Of a stretch of 64,000 nucleotides of DNA, positions 36,972 to 49,000 are shown piece by piece (within the stretch, counting starts at the first letter, position 1; each line of letters begins with the position of its first letter). The position numbers were made by a program, and so were the translations under genes. The stretch covers positions 61,729,561 through 61,793,560 of the forward strand of contig NC_088775.1 of the NCBI RefSeq assembly GCF_954871325.1. Reading direction: 5' to 3'. The stretch comes from Gordionus sp. m RMFG-2023. Lineage: Eukaryota; Nematomorpha; Gordioida; Chordodea; Parachordodidae. The notes beneath the pieces were generated by a model. The model was not told where the DNA came from and ran no database searches. It saw only the letters and a program-made list of their open reading frames with translations.

Positions 36972-39389
36972 ATACTCTTGTACTAATGTTTAAAATATGC
37001 TTAATAACAACTAGTTGATAATCACCAACTATATTTGTTATTGCTAGCCTAAATAATTAAAAAGACTGTAAGAGTTTAATTAGAATTGTCTGTAGGTTAT
37101 AAATGGTGGCTCATTATAAGATTTATTTTATTAATATTATAGGTTGTTATAACATAATGTGTGGGTAAATGTCGCAGCCAAAATAAATTTTCTGTCATGT
37201 AGACGCTGCCTACATAATATTAATTATTGCCAACATGAATTTATTTTTTTTAAATATCAGTCAATCAATAAAAAAAAATGGTTCATAAAAGAGACCGAAG
37301 AACCTTATAAAATTAAAATTTTATTATTTCTTTAATAAAATTAATCCTAACAAACTACTTATTTGAAATTTCAAATTCATATTTAAACATTTGAAAGAAT
37401 TTGTTAAATTTTTAGTATTTCTTGCCTGTAGTGTTATTAAGTCGGCAATTGGCTAAGCCTTCAGGCAAGAGTATATTTTCTTAAAGATTAATAAACCCTT
37501 TAAGTTTAAACCTCGATTGTCGCTTAAAAATTGGGTTAGCCTTTTAAAGTTCTCAAAACCTTCTAAAAATGGCGCTATTTATATTAGATTTTTTAACTGA
37601 CGAGGGGCTGAACCCCTCCTCAAAATTTGAAAAGGGGACTAAAAATGAAAATAGCGGGGGCTTAACCCCCCCCCCCCCCCCCCCCTTGCAGTACACCCTT
37701 GATATTGATTATAATATTTTTAATAACATAATTCAGAGATCATCAATAAAATCTATAATAGTTTATTAAGATTAATTTTTAGATATATGAAAATGAATTA
37801 AAATTTAAATTCTCATTTTTTAAGGCAATATTTTCTACTCTCAATATGCTGAATAAATCTGATAGTAATACGAGTACATTAAAGTGGAATTTAACAAAAG
37901 GCTATTTATTTTATAAATATTTGTCTGTTGGCAAACTTTGCCGAACTACAACTCTATAGACATCATTTCCATTATGTAATGAGAGTCATTCATTTAATTT
38001 TGAAAAAAATCAGGTAATAGATATGGGCTATACGTTTATACGTATTGAATGAAAGAAGGAAAAGTAATTTTTGTTAAAAATATATTCTAAAAATAAAATT
38101 TCAGTTGATTCACATTTTAGCTTAAATATTAAGCAATAACGAGTAAAGGTCAGCAAAACCAGACCCAGCCCAAAAACCCACAGACCTGGCCCGTTGGTTG
38201 GATCAAGTTATTGTCAATTTTTTTGATTGGGTCGAAAAAAATTTTTTCAGGTGGGTCGGGATGAGGGTTGGAAATATTTTTGATTAAATCAGTAATATCA
38301 ATAAATTATGGTTTGATTGTATATATTTTCATATTCTAAGAAAGAGCGAAAAAAAATTAATGTTCATTCAGAGTTCCTTCTAAAAACTATCTCACTTAAT
38401 TCACGGATATTTCTAAGTATTTATACAATATGCTTATTGCCTAATTTTTTCAGTCGACACGCGAGTTGACTGTGAATAAGTAAATACGTGTACTTCCTAA
38501 TTTTTTTTATTAATACGAGAGTTGGCTGTTAATGTGATAGATATGACTATAAAATATATACGTGCTATTTGATAAGACTCCATTATGTATTTTGCTTGTA
38601 TACATTTTATATTATAATTTATATCTACAAATTGGATGCTCATCTGAACATTCATCAAAATACTTCTAGCGACCTATCCTTTGGTGAGATATTTCACTTC
38701 CTATGCAAATGTTATCTGATAGAATTCCACACAATTTTTCATTAAATTCTAATAATATTACTACAGCTTCTGAATGTATGCATGAAAAATAGTTAATATA
38801 CGATTAGGTTCTTCAACCATCTTCTAAGCCTTTTTTATATAACCAAGTTTATAGTTTTTTATATCATTTTTCTGGTATTCATGCATTAAGTTTATAAGTG
38901 TAAATGAGGAAATTAATGACATAGACATAACAGTTTTCTAAAGGAATTTTAAAAATTAAATTTTACTGAATACTGGTTGATTAGAATTAATAGTGAATAT
39001 TTATTTATTTTCGTAAAAAATCAAAGTAAAAGTATATCACAATTACCAAATATATATATCTTTTATAAAAGAATAATTTAATAACATTTAAATTTTATCT
39101 AAACTGTAAAAAATAAAATAATAGTATAAACAATTAATTTTATAATTTATATTTAAATAAAACAAATAAATTGATCTGAAATATAAACACAACAAATTAC
39201 GGGGCTAATAAAAAGGTTTTATAAAAACTATAGAAGCCATTTAATTTTTTTAATTTATATATTCTGTTTTATAATAATATACACCCTAATATAATTTTTT
39301 TGATTAAATACACCAACAGATTCAATAATTAATTCAAAATATATAAAAAATAAACGTTACTGCCCTTAGAATAATTCTAAAACGACTTT
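36972..39389. other. Gene-free interval, 3' flank of the ZP gene
   Basis: There is a run of 20 C at 37666-37685 beside a GC-rich degraded repeat (GAGGGGCTGAACCCCTCC near 37601). A region rich in CCAGACCCAGCCC / GGTGGGTCGGG at 38155-38275 resembles the CCGG-rich MITE-like repeats elsewhere. No credible gene. Confidence 0.5.
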
Positions 39390-40000
39390 TTAAGTAATAA
39401 ATCTGTTAGCCACAATTTTTAAACTCTTTCCTACTCCTAAAGGAATCGCATCGTTTAAATCAGTGTAATCTATTTCACGTTTATTATCGTGTTGTAGACT
39501 ATTGTTTTGTATTATTTGTTTCACAAACTTAGAATGGTTAGTATGTAACGAAAATGGTTCATTTTTATGAGTATTATTTTTGTTAGAAGCATTCGGATTG
39601 TTGATATTGTTACATACAGTCATGCCTCGTTCATTTTTTGAGGGTGTGACAGCCTCTTGCATTGATATAAAATAGTGCTTGTATTTTTCCGTCTTTGTAA
39701 TGTCGTTGTTCAATCCCAAGATCATCAATTTATCATCGTTTGACTTGCATAAGTAATAGTTTTTAAAGTAAAACCACGTAAACAAACCGATTAATAAAGC
39801 TAACATAACTACTAACATGGTGATAGTGCGAATAAAGTTAGTTTTATTTAGACAAAATTCATCACCGATGGCTTCTAAAAATGGGGTTCGACCATTGGAA
39901 GATACTGATTCCATTTTTTTATCTTTTAAAATAGTTGTTTGTTCATTTTTTTGTATTTCGCTCCTCTTCTTTTTGTCGTAAACGTTATTAAGATTAGAAC
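39390..40000 (-). CDS. Probable last exon: basic cleavage site, transmembrane helix and cytoplasmic tail
   Basis: An acceptor TTTATATCAG ends at 40001. The frame then runs 203 codons to the TAA at 39390. It begins SNLNNVYDKKKRSEIQKNEQ, where KKKR is a furin-like site, and reaches MESVSSNGRTPFLEAIGDEF. A strong transmembrane helix, TITMLVVMLALLIGLFTWFY, is followed by a ~115-residue Asn/Lys-rich tail ending KSLKIVANRFIT. Starting at the ATG at 39914 would give a 174-residue single-pass protein, but the frame is open further up and carries the basic site, so an internal-exon reading is preferred. It could instead be a separate small membrane protein. Confidence 0.6.
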
Positions 40001-43000
40001 CTGATATAAATTATAAGATATATAGCAAAGACCTGCAGAAGTCAAAATGTAGAACCGACCCGGATTTAGATTTTTTTTTGAATTTTCAAACCTAGTCAGG
40101 GTTTTTTTTAAAAATATTTTGATTCCGGATAGGGATTTTCAAATTTTTTTTGGCTCAGCTCGGATTTTTATTTTGATGTACGGTCTGAAATTCTTAAAAT
40201 CGTTATTGAATAATTTTGACTATATTTTGCATTTTGAGCAGTAAATAAATAATGCCCTTTTTTAAGACTGGCCCAGCCCGGATTTCAAAATTTTTTTTGA
40301 CGAGCTGAGCTGGCTTTGAGCCGAATCCAGGTCTCAAGGATTTGAATTATATTACATATATAATTAGTAACAAATGGAACCCACTTGAAATGTGATTAAT
40401 TTTTTCATTTTTATCCACGGTAACTTCGATTCCCCTATAAGCATATTTATTAATTTCCATGGGACGTTCATCTTGAGCATAGCGTTTTCTTCTTATCAAA
40501 TTATCATTTCCAAGAGTTCCATTAAGTTGACATTGTGGCTAAATGGATCATATAATGAATATGAAAAAATTAATATATCAAAGATAAAATAAATGTTGAA
40601 ATAAGATTTAAAAGATACAGTATTGTGATGATTTGATGAAACGTATTGACGATTAAATTAAAACCCATCCATATAAAATTATAATCTTTGCAAAAATAAT
40701 TAAAATAACAAAAGGAATAATAAAAGAAATTTCAATAATGCTTTGTCTATATTTTAATTATTTTTGCAAAGTTTAAAATTTTAATGGATGATTTTTAATT
40801 TAATCGTCAATATGTTTCATTAAATCATCACAACACTGTATATGGAAATTATGTTTTCAACAATTCGAAGGAATATTTCACTGTCAGATACGATAAATTA
40901 TTCCAAAATGTTATTTGTGAGTAAATATAATGACATAATTAACTAATATAAAATAATAAATATTTACTTAAAATATGTTTCTTAATTAGATTGCAATTTA
41001 TTAAAAAATATTTGCATCATAGTTATCGATATAGTTTTTTTTTTAAATTAAAATATAAAAACAAAAAGATTTGCCATCATTATTAATACCCTGTCGTCCT
41101 TTTACAAGTATTTTTGCCGCCTTTTACAAACTCCCAAAATATATATAAAAATCATTTAATAAAAAAATATGGTTTTTGTTTTTTTTGTTGCAAAATCTTG
41201 GTGATTTAATTTTATCTTAAGATATATATGTTATTTCGGATTCAATACATAACACCGAAACCGCTCAATTTATCGGTTATGGTTGAGTTGACCTATATTG
41301 GTTTTTATTAATGTTAACCTCAAAAAGTTCATTTCAGCGCTTATACGTTCACTAATATTGTTAGTATAATTCTCAAACTTATTGTCATGTTAACGGTAAT
41401 TTCTTGTAATGTCAGATATATCTTTGTTCGTCAAAATAATTAAATCTTTACAATATTTAGATAAAGTTTGTGTCTCAGTCAAGGGTTATTCTTCTTGCAT
41501 TAAAAAATATGTTGGAAATTTTTTTTCGGGGTTGTGTAGCGTGCTCATAGTCGAAACAATTGTTTCTTAGTTAATTTATGAATTTGCCCTTCCAAGAAAA
41601 AACTCAGAAAAATTTATTTTCCCGAGTAACTTTTTAAAAATTCTAAATTACTTACTATTGACTAAAAAATTGGTGGCTCTAACTGTTTACGTACTTAATA
41701 AATTGTACTTAAACTGTCATATTAAAATTTTACTACTATTCATAAATTAAATATTCAATAAAATTTAATGATATTAATCAACGTTATTTTTTAAATGACT
41801 TCAATTTATTAAAAATATATAGTTTTCTCACATCAAATATAAAATAAAATAAAACAATATTATATAAAAACCGAGGTGGGACTACAAGTACCCAAAAAAC
41901 ATGCGTAATTATATTTTAAAATTGTGATTTGAAGGTTTTGTTTTAAAAAATAAAATTCTTTAGGTTCTGATGTAAGGGCTCTTATCTTACTATATTTTTT
42001 AAAAACTTTAAAGTTCCACTTGGCATATGTCCAAGGGAAGAGATAACAATCAGTGTAAAAATATAATTTGTGAATTTGGAATATTTCATTGTTTTTTTTT
42101 CTCGGCTATATCAATCGGATTAGAATTTAAATTTTTTGGGAAAGAAGATACGCATGTGAAGTCCCAAATTAAGGATTTCCCTAAAGACCAAGGCACGGAA
42201 GTTAAGCCATCTGGTCTTAAGCCATCATCTAACGATAAATTTGTAGGCTCCAGGATGTTTGGTATTCGGGCCCTGGTAAGAGAACGGCTAATAGCTAAAT
42301 TAATTGCTGATGCCTTGCATGCCTGCCTTGACTATATATACAATTTAGACCATGTCTCCCTTTGGAGTCAACTAATGTTTTACATTTGATGCATGTATGT
42401 GGTTGAACAATGTTACATCCAAGTCGATGGCCTATGGCAACTCTTAATTGTTCATCTGATAAGAGGTTACCTAGGTTACGACTTGGTAATGCTTCCAACC
42501 ATTCATAACCACTAGTACAGTCAGCATTCTGTAATAGTTGAATATACTCCAAAGGGGGTTTGATGAGATTATTTTAAAAATTTTTTAATTAAAGGTTCGA
42601 AAATAGATTGGTGTGTTAAGATCGTGGGTAAGACAGCTTCAGGTGGAGCTAAAGATACCCAGGCTGTCAAGGTTGAGTTTAAAAGGTTATCTTTAGGAGA
42701 GATAAAAGAAAATATCATGGCGTTATTCATCAAACGCGATGCCAAAAATGAGGAAAGAGATAGAAGGTTTAAAGGATATAAATCTAAACCACCCATTTTC
42801 GAGGGTAATTGTGAGAAACCCCAATTAAAATCTTCCAATTTAATATTTAGAATATTTTCTAATAAACTTCTAAAAAATTCATGAACACGATTAATAATTT
42901 CATTATTTAAAAAAAAGGAAGAAGATCTAAAAATATGTACAATCTTTGGTAAAAATAAATATTTTTTTAAAAGAAAAAAGCTCTGGTGTGTAGGAATTTC

Positions 43001-46000
43001 GTTTAAAATAGTTTCAAGTCCTGATAAGCCTTCGAAAAATTTTTCCACGAACACCTCACAGTTGGAAAAACTGCTTAAAGGTGAACCTAGAAGATTAATT
43101 TCACTTTTTTTGATGATTTATTTGTTACAAAATATGATATGTAAATAAATATAAAATTTTTTCCATTTTTTAACCCTCTTCTTATTTCTTAAATTCAATT
43201 TTATAATACTGATATTCAGGCTAAAAACATAGAATTTTAAGGAAATTTAACATTAATATTTTCCAGGACCAAGAGTCGGGTTTATATTTTATTGATGATA
43301 TAACCGCCGCCCGGGGCTGACGGGCCGGTTTCATATCAATTCAGCAAAACTCTTATCGTGAAACATTTTTCGCGAATGGATTTTATAGCGAAGCGATAAT
43401 TTCTAATAGTGACTATTTTATTTTGAAACATTTATTTTGAAAAATAATAGGTACAAGATTGATTCAATGATAGATTTTAAATTTTCATTTAACTTTAATA
43501 TATTTATATAATGATAAATTTACTTAGATTTGGTTTATAAAACTTTTTATTCGAATATAATTTTTTTGCTATGCTGTCTCCTATGCTTTTCCTCGAAGTC
43601 TTATTTGATAAGAATCCCGCATAAAGAACTTAGGCGTTATTAATATATTAATAATTCTGTTTTAGAAATTGTCAATATTTTCATTAATCCTAATAAATTT
43701 CCATAAGATATTAAATATATAACTCCAAGAATAATTCGAAAATAAATTTTGATTACCACCCTCCCAACATTACTTACCCTACACAGCAAATTCCTGACTC
43801 GCGACTGTTATAAGTAAGATGAATAAATCATTCCTTTTCAGAATTTATAATGATTTGATATTTAGTTTAAAAAAGTAAAAATATATATTTATGAATAATG
43901 ATATCACATCTAGTGAAAACTAGGATGATACTCAAGTGCGTTCGATAGCGCCATAACATGTACTCTTTACACTGTATATGAATTATTATCATATTATATT
44001 ACCCAAGTTAATTTTATTGGTAAAAATTTCTGAATTCAGTGAACAAAATATTAAGAAATAATATACCTATAGCTATATCCCTATGTTAATTAATGCTTAT
44101 TTGTAAGATATACATAACTGCAAACTGAACAATCTTTCGAACAAATAAATATTACTTGCAAAGGGAAGTTTGGGAATAGCCCCCCCCCCCCCCTGTTTGT
44201 TAGCTCCCATAAATACGATACATGAGGTTCTTGGCTCTCAGTTTGCCACTGTCTGTATAATAAATTAGTCAAGTTGCGTAATATCTTAAAAAAATTGTCT
44301 GAAATTGAAAGGATAAAATTTAAAAAATGTACTTGATTTAAAGTTTGTAAATAACATTATCAATTGTTTAATTTATTACATTTTAGTAATCTGATTTTAC
44401 CAAAAATGAGTATGTATAGAATACCTATCCATTTCAGCTAATTTATCATTAACTTTTAAATTTTAATTTAAGGGAAACCGGGGTAAAACGACTAGTATTA
44501 CATGTTTACCATAAAAATCTAAAACAAAAGCAAAACAGAACAAAAAATAGCCCAATCTCCCCACCTACATAATAGAAAAAATGTAATTCTCTATCTATGA
44601 TACTTTAAAAGCTAGATTATTTAGTGAAGCGTACCATTTTCGAAATTTTACCTCCTTAAAATGGCTAAACACCAAAATAATTAAAATAAATTTAAAACCA
44701 CTTTATTGCTTTTTTGAAGAAAATATTAGCAATTTTGACTTCTATTTATTACTATTAACTATTAGGTATAAACTAATCAATAAAATAAGGGAATGTAAAT
44801 TAATTAGCGAAAATAGCACACTTGAGTATGCTCATTTTAGGCATATCGTATTAATCCATTATTCTTCACCTTTGCGACTAATAATTTTCCATATAAAACA
44901 CAAACTATATATTAATGTTCCTTTTTTGCTCAAAAGTGTCTTTTTTTATGGTGTGGACGATCATTTCAAATTCTTGTTTCACAGATTTTATCAGACGGAA
45001 TACTTTAACCGTTATTTATACCTAAAACAGTTTTACCCCAGTGATATAAAATTGCAAATCATAATTGCAGATAAATTTTATTTTATAAATATGACTTTAA
45101 GGAACATTGTATAAATATTTTGAAATTATAAATTTAACAAAATATACTAGAAGGTGATTTCTATATTTTTTGGGCAAAAAATTGTGTTTTGCAAAAAATG
45201 TCAAATCAGAAAGATTTTCCAAAAGATGAACATGAAAGAAATTATATATAAAAATGAATTTTCACAACAAATAAAAAAAATCTTCATGCCAAGGGTTAAA
45301 AGGTTATGCGCTAACATTGTTACCTCGTCACTTGTTTTTAGACTCTCCTGTATATTGGCAATACGTGAATTGAATATGATTTAAATCACTCAATACACGT
45401 ATTGACTGATTACATGTATTATATTTGATAATAATATTTTTTTAGATTTTAATGATAGAAAAAACTAATCAAATTAAATAATAAAGAAATAATTAGATAC
45501 AGGTTTTCGTGTTAATACCCATGCTTGCTATTGGTGGTCTGCAAAACCAGGCCCTCTTCGACCGGTTAAAAATTTTTGCACAAGTTGACCTACCCAAAAA
45601 TATTTCTGTTTAGACTCGACTAGTATGGTTTTTTTTTAAAATTTGCCCGGCCCGACGTAAAATTTTTAGGAATAGATGAATACTATTTATTTTTAGATTC
45701 AGTATTTTAGTTAGACAGCTCTTAAAATACGAAGAAATATTGTAATTTATTATAAGATAGTTTTAATCAAAAAATTAGCTTGAGATTCGAAAATATATAT
45801 CCAAATTTAATGCCCGAGATGGGCTATTAAAATTTTACGCAAAAATCAGAGGACATATAACTTTATCCAAAATTTTTAATGCACGATTTGCCCTACCCAG
45901 CCGGATATAATTTAGGGAGGGACAAAACCATCAACGACCCTGGACCCAAACTTTTTAAAATTTTATTTCAAACCTGGACCCAGACCCAAACCCGGTCCTT

Positions 46001-49000
46001 TTTTTTTGTGGAAGGTCGCATACCTGATAAATTTTATTAAAGGTCTTTAGGTCCACTTATTGCAGACTTTTGGTTATGTTATATTCTTATTTAATTTTTT
46101 AATTTTAAATTTTAACCGTTATTCTAAAAAAATATTAACTTTTACTTATTTTTCTTTCAAATTATTGTTTATAGTGATATATTTTTTATTCTTTGAGTGA
46201 AAGGGAGTGTGGAGTGTGTAGAGGAAAATTTTTTATAAGCTTAAAATGATATTTACGATCAGAAAAATTTCCAATTTGGCTACTCACCTGGATTTAAGTA
46301 TTAGTTTATATAAAATCATAATGACATTTTTATAATAATGTATTATTTTAGAATAAATTTAAAAAATTTTGTATTACCAATGCGCAATCGTATCCACATA
46401 TCGCAACTTTACAATCAAAATAAACATTATTTTCGTCCGGAAATTTAAAAACAGAGAAATGAGAATACACTGCCTTTTCTCCCAAAGGTCCTAAAACGAC
46501 TCTACTTTGAGTGCTCATTATATTGCTGGCGGGACAGCTTAAAATACATAAATAATAAAATGTTAAAATATAAATATTAAGTTTAAAGATTAAATATTTT
46601 TATATAACAAATATGTTTTTATTCGCTTATATTTTTAAATTAGGAATAATTCCATTATAAATTTTTGCGTATTAATATGACTTTTCAAAGACAAAACTTG
46701 ATTTGTAAAGTCAAAACTAGACTTTAACTTTTTTCAATCCAAATTAGATCCATATCCATTTTATTCTTAAATAATAAGTTTAAAAAATGGTGTTTAAAGT
46801 GTAAATATTGGGCCTTGTTGAGACTAAGATTTTTGCCCAACTTAGACAGTTGATCAATTTATCAAGACTTCTTACTTTTATGGTTCAACATGTTTTATTT
46901 GCGGTACGCGGTAAATTATTCCAGAAAAAAAGCCCTGATAATAATTCCCCTTAAATAATTATCGGGAAAAAAAAAATTCTATACAGCACAAAATAAATCC
47001 AAGGAAGAAAAAACCAGAAAAAAATTTCCTAAATATATTTTTTTTAAATAATCAAAAATGCCATAGAACAAATCGCGTTGCTTTTTTAAATTTAATCTTT
47101 AAATATTAAAATTCGAATTTAGATATTGAATAAAATATTTTAAATATTTGGTACAGAAGGGATAAAACTGATGGAATTCCAAGAAATGTCATGGACAAAA
47201 AGTATCCCAAAAATATTTTTTTCCACAATTTTATGTAAGTAAATATCAAATCGTATAAAAATCAAACTTTTTGATAAATTAGTGTTATCCAAATCAGCTA
47301 TAAAATAGATCTTTTATTTTAACAATGCACCTTAATAAACATAAATATGTATTAGGATTCTGTAATGAACTAGACTAGAAGTAAATTCCTACTGTTTTCT
47401 AAATCAGCTAATTATTATATTTTAAATAATATAATTTGATAAATAAGAATATATATATTAAGATCATCCGAATCTGTATAATTTACAAGGTTTTGTTAAA
47501 AGCTCAGTTGATATTTGCATTACATTATGAAAATAAAATAAATTGGTTTTGTAATATACTTTTGTGAGTTCATTTTTTTTTGAGTTAGATCATATTGTCA
47601 TCAAAAGATATAATTGTGCAAGATATTACAAGGTAGGTTAAATAGTCCTTTAGGGTTCTGGACCCAAATTCGGGTCAGAAATTTAAAACTGTTTGGTTGG
47701 GCATTTTGAGACCACATACCAAACAAAGACCGATTTATGAACAATCCATAAAATCGGGAGTAATATGGATCGGGAGGGGGGGTTCCGACCACTTTCAGAA
47801 AATCGGTTTTTGATTAAGTTTATATTATCAGAATTTCCGTTTGAAAAATTTTAAAATTCTTGAACCCAAATTCGGGTCCAGATCTAATTTGGCAATCTTG
47901 CAGATATTCTTCTCTTAATATTGTACAAAAGTTTAAAATAAAATATAAAGATCTAGACCCTCCCATGTAGATCCATGCGATGCTCAAAAATATTTTTCAC
48001 GATCAATATGAGTAACCATATCAAATATTTATTTTTACCCCCCCCCCCCCCTCCCCTCCCCTTAAGCAATACTCATATATGCCATATTAAGGTAAAACTA
48101 GGCTTATTTGATACCCATCCTCATATAGTAATAGCTTTACCTATTGAGAAGTGGCGCTTGGCTTGCTACCTATTTAATAGATCTAATTAGTTATCGATTG
48201 ATGCCTCTAATAACCATATATTTATATACTTTAAATAAGGTCAATAAAAAACATCTTAAATATATTGATCTGAACACTGGGTCTGGGCTCGGGGTTTGTG
48301 CTCATAGCTGGTTTAGTCGATTCTTAGACCCAAGCTCCGCGTTTGGGTTTTACACAACCAACCAAAAATAACACTTAATCGAGTTACATAAAATTTGGGA
48401 TAACCTATTGAGTTCAAGACTCAAACTCAAAACCCGAGTAGTGACTTGAGTTCATGATTAAAATTAAAAGCTCGAGTCGCGACTTCAGTTCATGACTTGA
48501 GTTGTAAAAACAAGTCGTCTAATCGAATCAAATCGAGCTTGAGTAGAGGTTAAACCGACTGGCTGTGTTGTTTAACAACACTAATATATAATGTGTAATG
48601 TTATGTCCTTATCCCGAACTCAGCTTTAGTGCAAATTAAGTAAAAAAATTTTTATAAAATAAACTGCAAAATTATATCATGTACCAAACCTTATTACCTG
48701 TTGGATACCTAGTTTCATTGATACTAAGCAATATATTTTCATAATCTAAGATTTAAGGTTTAAGATAGATATTTCTTATTTTCGAAATTCGTTTGGAAAT
48801 CTTTGCGATGTCACCCATTATTTTTAAATTTATATATATTTTTAAAAATAATATATATATAAGGCTATACTTTAACCGTCGCCAATTTTAAGTTCTATAT
48901 TTTAAAATGTATATGATAAAAAAGGTAATTTTTATAACAAAATATTTTCTATATACACTTTGTAAGCTACAATATAATTATTTAATTACAATTGGCCTTT

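Larger units (their letters stand above)
40001..46377 (-). other. Putative ZP-gene intron (about 6.4 kb) loaded with repeats
   Basis: It contains a CCGG-rich repeat (40025-40345) with AGACCTGCAG / CCAGGTCTC ends, the palindromic MITE, a LINE fragment, a run of 14 C at 44180-44193 and a small patch (43350-43395) of TTTCGCGAATGG / TATAGCGAAGCG resembling a lost minisatellite arm. The flanking exon phases do not match, so at least one small exon probably lies here unseen. Confidence 0.45.

Noticed and set aside
37569-37769. Plus-strand frame with a polyproline stretch
   Set aside because: The prolines come from a C20 run in a degraded repeat, with no protein-like features around it.
42027-42884. 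Plus-strand frames of 120 and 86 codons
   Set aside because: Antisense shadows of the LINE fragment, whose knuckle and endonuclease motifs are on the minus strand.
43350-43395. A third minisatellite-armed element
   Set aside because: Only about 45 bases of arm-like sequence and no tips or duplications, so it is noted as a trace only.
44872-45384. Two plus-strand frames of 80 and 76 codons
   Set aside because: Phe/Ile/Lys-rich composition expected from AT-rich DNA, no start context, no motif, opposite strand to the ZP gene.
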